In this document: positions 62,000-64,000 of the stretch, one piece after another
Position numbering within the stretch: the stretch's first letter is position 1
How the letters are laid out: each line of letters begins with the position of its first letter
The notes under the pieces: model-generated
Database searches by the model: none
Seen by the model: the letters and a program-made list of their open reading frames with translations, nothing else
Told to the model about the DNA's origin: nothing
From: Streptomyces parvus
GTDB lineage: Bacteria; Actinomycetota; Actinomycetes; Streptomycetales; Streptomycetaceae
Assembly (NCBI RefSeq): GCF_032121415.1
Contig: NZ_CP135079.1
Coordinates: 3,224,001-3,288,000, forward strand
Direction of reading: 5' to 3'
Length of the DNA stretch: 64,000 nt
Program-made: the position numbers and the translations under genes

Positions 62000-64000
62000 T
62001 CAGTCCTCGCCCTCCAGGTTGCCCTCAGTCTCCAGGTACACCTGGCGCAGCGCCTCCAGGACCGCCGGGTCCGGCTTGGCCCACATGCCGCGGGACTCGG
62101 CCTCCAGCAGGCGTTCCGCGATGCCGTGCAGAGCCCAGGGGTTGGCTTCCTGGAGGAACTGCTTGTTCTCCGGGTCCAGGACGTACGTCTGGGTGAGCTT
62201 GTCGTACATCCAGTCGGCGACCACGCCGGTCGTGGCGTCGTACCCGAAGAGGTAGTCCACCGTGGCCGCCAGCTCGAACGCGCCCTTGTAACCGTGGCGG
62301 CGCATCGCCTCGATCCACTTCGGGTTGACGACGCGGGCGCGGAAGACGCGGGACGTCTCCTCGACGAGCGTGCGCGTGCGGACGGTCTCGGGGCGGGTGG
62401 AGTCCCCGATGTACGCCTCCGGGGCCGTGCCCTTGAGCGCGCGCACGGTGGCCACCATGCCGCCGTGGTACTGGAAGTAGTCGTCGGAGTCCGCGATGTC
62501 GTGCTCGCGGGTGTCGGTGTTCTTCGCGGCGACCTCGATGCGCTTGTAGGCGCTCTCCATCTCCTCGCGAGCCGGGCGGCCGTCGAGTTCGCGGCCGTAG
62601 GCGTAGCCGCCCCAGACCGTGTAGACCTCGGCGAGGTCGGCGTCGGTGCGCCAGTCGCGGGAGTCGATGAGCTGGAGGAGGCCGGCGCCGTACGTGCCGG
62701 GGCGGGAGCCGAAGATGCGCGTGGTGGCCCGCCGTTCGTCACCGTGCTCGGCCAGGTCGGCCTGGGTGTGCGCCCGTACGTAGTTGCGCTCGGCCGGTTC
62801 GTCCAGCGAGGCGGCCAGGCGCACGGCGTCGTCGAGGAGGCCCACCGTGTGCGGGAACGCGTCGCGGAAGAAGCCCGAGATGCGGAGCGTGACGTCGATG
62901 CGGGGGCGGCCCAGCTCCTCGTACGGGATGGGCTCCAGGCCCGTCACGCGGCGTGAGGCGTCGTCCCAGACGGGGCGGATGCCGAGCAGCGCGAACGCCT
63001 CCGCGATGTCGTCGCCCGCCGTGCGCATCGCGCTGGTGCCCCAGAGGGAGAGGCCGACCGAGGTGGGCCAGTCGCCGTTGTCGGTCCGGTAGCGGGTCAG
63101 CAGGGATTCCGCCAGGGCCTGGCCCGTTTCCCAGGCCAGCTTCGAGGGGACCGCCTTCGGGTCCACCGAGTAGAAGTTGCGGCCCGTCGGGAGCACGTTG
63201 ACCAGACCGCGGAGCGGGGAGCCGGAGGGGCCCGCGGGGACGAAGCCGCCGTTCAACGCGTGGACGGCGTGAGTGAGTTCGTCGGTCGTCGCCGCCATGC
63301 GCGGGACGACCTCGGTGGCCGCGAAGGTGAGGATGTCCGCCACCGCGTCGGGGAGGCCCGCCGCCACCCCTGCCACGGCCGCCGGGTCCCAGTCCGCGTC
63401 GTCCATCGCCTGGACGAGGGCGCGCGCCTGCTCCTCGATCTCGTCGGCGGCGGTGCGGGTGGCCGCCGATTCGTCGAGGCCGAGCGCCTCGCGCAGGCCC
63501 GGGAGCGACGCCGTACCGCCCCAGATCTGGCGGGCGCGCAGGACGGCGAGGACCAGGTTGACCCGGTCGTTCCCGGCGGGCGGGTTGCCCAGGACGTGCA
63601 GTCCGTCGCGGATCTGGACGTCCTTGATCTCGCAGAGCCAGCCGTCCAGATGCATGATGAAGTCGTCGAAGCCCTCGTCCTCCGGGCGGTCCTCCACCCC
63701 GAGGTCGTGGTCGAGCTTCGCCGCCTGGATCAGCGTCCAGATCTGTGCGCGGACGGCGGGCAGCTTCGCCGGGTCCATCGCGGCGATCTGCGCGTGCTCG
63801 TCGAGGAGTTGCTCCAGGCGCGCGATGTCGCCGTAGCTGTCGGCGCGGGCCATGGGCGGCACCAGGTGGTCGATCAGCGTGGCGTGGACGCGACGCTTCG
63901 CCTGCGTGCCCTCGCCCGGGTCGTTCACCAGGAACGGGTAGACCAGCGGGAGGTCGCCGAGCGCCGCGTCGGGGCCGCAGGCGGCGGAGAGGCCCGCGTT
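62000..64000 (-). CDS. cobN: Aerobic cobaltochelatase subunit CobN, C-terminal part (partial)
   Basis: The frame is open to the right edge, so only about the last 666 residues are present. The part near the edge reads LPLVYPFLVNDPGEGTQAKRR, a CobN landmark, followed by LIDHLVPPMARADSYGDI, the segment LRDALHVLGxxP-like, and the C-terminal GGMVATVRALKG and PKWIEAMRRHGYKGAFELA. CobN is the large subunit that, with CobS and CobT or BchD/I-like partners, inserts cobalt into hydrogenobyrinic acid diamide in vitamin B12 synthesis. Confidence 0.93.
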   Translation of the reverse strand, partial: NAGLSAACGPDAALGDLPLVYPFLVNDPGEGTQAKRRVHATLIDHLVPPMARADSYGDIARLEQLLDEHAQIAAMDPAKLPAVRAQIWTLIQAAKLDHDLGVEDRPEDEGFDDFIMHLDGWLCEIKDVQIRDGLHVLGNPPAGNDRVNLVLAVLRARQIWGGTASLPGLREALGLDESAATRTAADEIEEQARALVQAMDDADWDPAAVAGVAAGLPDAVADILTFAATEVVPRMAATTDELTHAVHALNGGFVPAGPSGSPLRGLVNVLPTGRNFYSVDPKAVPSKLAWETGQALAESLLTRYRTDNGDWPTSVGLSLWGTSAMRTAGDDIAEAFALLGIRPVWDDASRRVTGLEPIPYEELGRPRIDVTLRISGFFRDAFPHTVGLLDDAVRLAASLDEPAERNYVRAHTQADLAEHGDERRATTRIFGSRPGTYGAGLLQLIDSRDWRTDADLAEVYTVWGGYAYGRELDGRPAREEMESAYKRIEVAAKNTDTREHDIADSDDYFQYHGGMVATVRALKGTAPEAYIGDSTRPETVRTRTLVEETSRVFRARVVNPKWIEAMRRHGYKGAFELAATVDYLFGYDATTGVVADWMYDKLTQTYVLDPENKQFLQEANPWALHGIAERLLEAESRGMWAKPDPAVLEALRQVYLETEGNLEGED

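Noticed and set aside
61906..62742. N-terminal extension of the 60712-61905 membrane protein
   Set aside because: The extension overlaps cobN in another frame and is Arg/Ser/Thr-rich nonsense; ATG 61905 gives a normal protein.

Overview
The window is high-GC actinobacterial DNA, almost certainly a Streptomyces chromosome. It carries BldC, a DUF3073 protein, valine dehydrogenase, an Lsr2 paralogue, GTG starts and mycothiol-type enzymes. The core runs from 1 to about 29.6 kb and resumes after 56.0 kb. It holds housekeeping genes: the end of hrpA, bldC, vdh, the de novo purine genes purM-purF, purL-purQ-purS, purC and purD, dnaX with the SRP RNA beside it, five tRNA genes, an ABC exporter with its two-component system, several secreted or membrane proteins, and the C-terminal part of cobN at the right edge.

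Between 29606 and 56027 lies an integrated mobile element of about 26.3 kb in the 3' half of a tRNA-Ser(GGA) gene. Its ends are marked by a perfect 78-bp direct repeat that starts at the anticodon loop, so the left copy restores the tRNA. Just inside each end is a related 22-bp motif that looks like integrase arm sites. From left to right the element contains: a PaeR7I/XhoI-type restriction-modification pair; a leftward operon that reads as a short type II CBASS anti-phage system (CD-NTase, stand-alone E2-like protein, one-segment membrane protein); a helical tail-anchored protein; a tyrosine integrase with a long C-terminal extension and an overlapping excisionase; an XRE regulator divergent from a DnaB/RecA-like helicase across a palindromic operator; a repeat-rich, origin-like stretch; a membrane protein; MobC and a MobA-type relaxase; a Nudix protein; and an oxidoreductase, a cysteine hydrolase and an HTH regulator. 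No FtsK/TraB-like DNA pump is visible, so it is better described as a mobilizable integrative element than a complete AICE.

The right part of the element (47.5-54.7 kb) is a tight eight-gene operon: Nudix, thymidylate-kinase-like, a three-domain DUF4254/kinase/nucleotidyltransferase protein, phosphoribosyltransferase, GT9-like glycosyltransferase, APH-like kinase, SDR and histidine phosphatase. Most junctions overlap by 4-16 nt. It looks like a pathway that builds or modifies a nucleotide- or sugar-linked small molecule. I do not recognise it as a described system, and with the CBASS-like operon it is the most interesting part of the window.

Other notable points are a tRNA-Gly(UCC) whose D and T loops lack the elbow bases needed for elongation, resembling staphylococcal cell-wall glycine tRNAs; two identical tRNA-Gly(GCC) genes flanking the ABC/two-component cassette; a collapsed HTH-regulator pseudogene beside purL; and a probable phosphorothioate-dependent HNH nuclease just outside the right attachment site.
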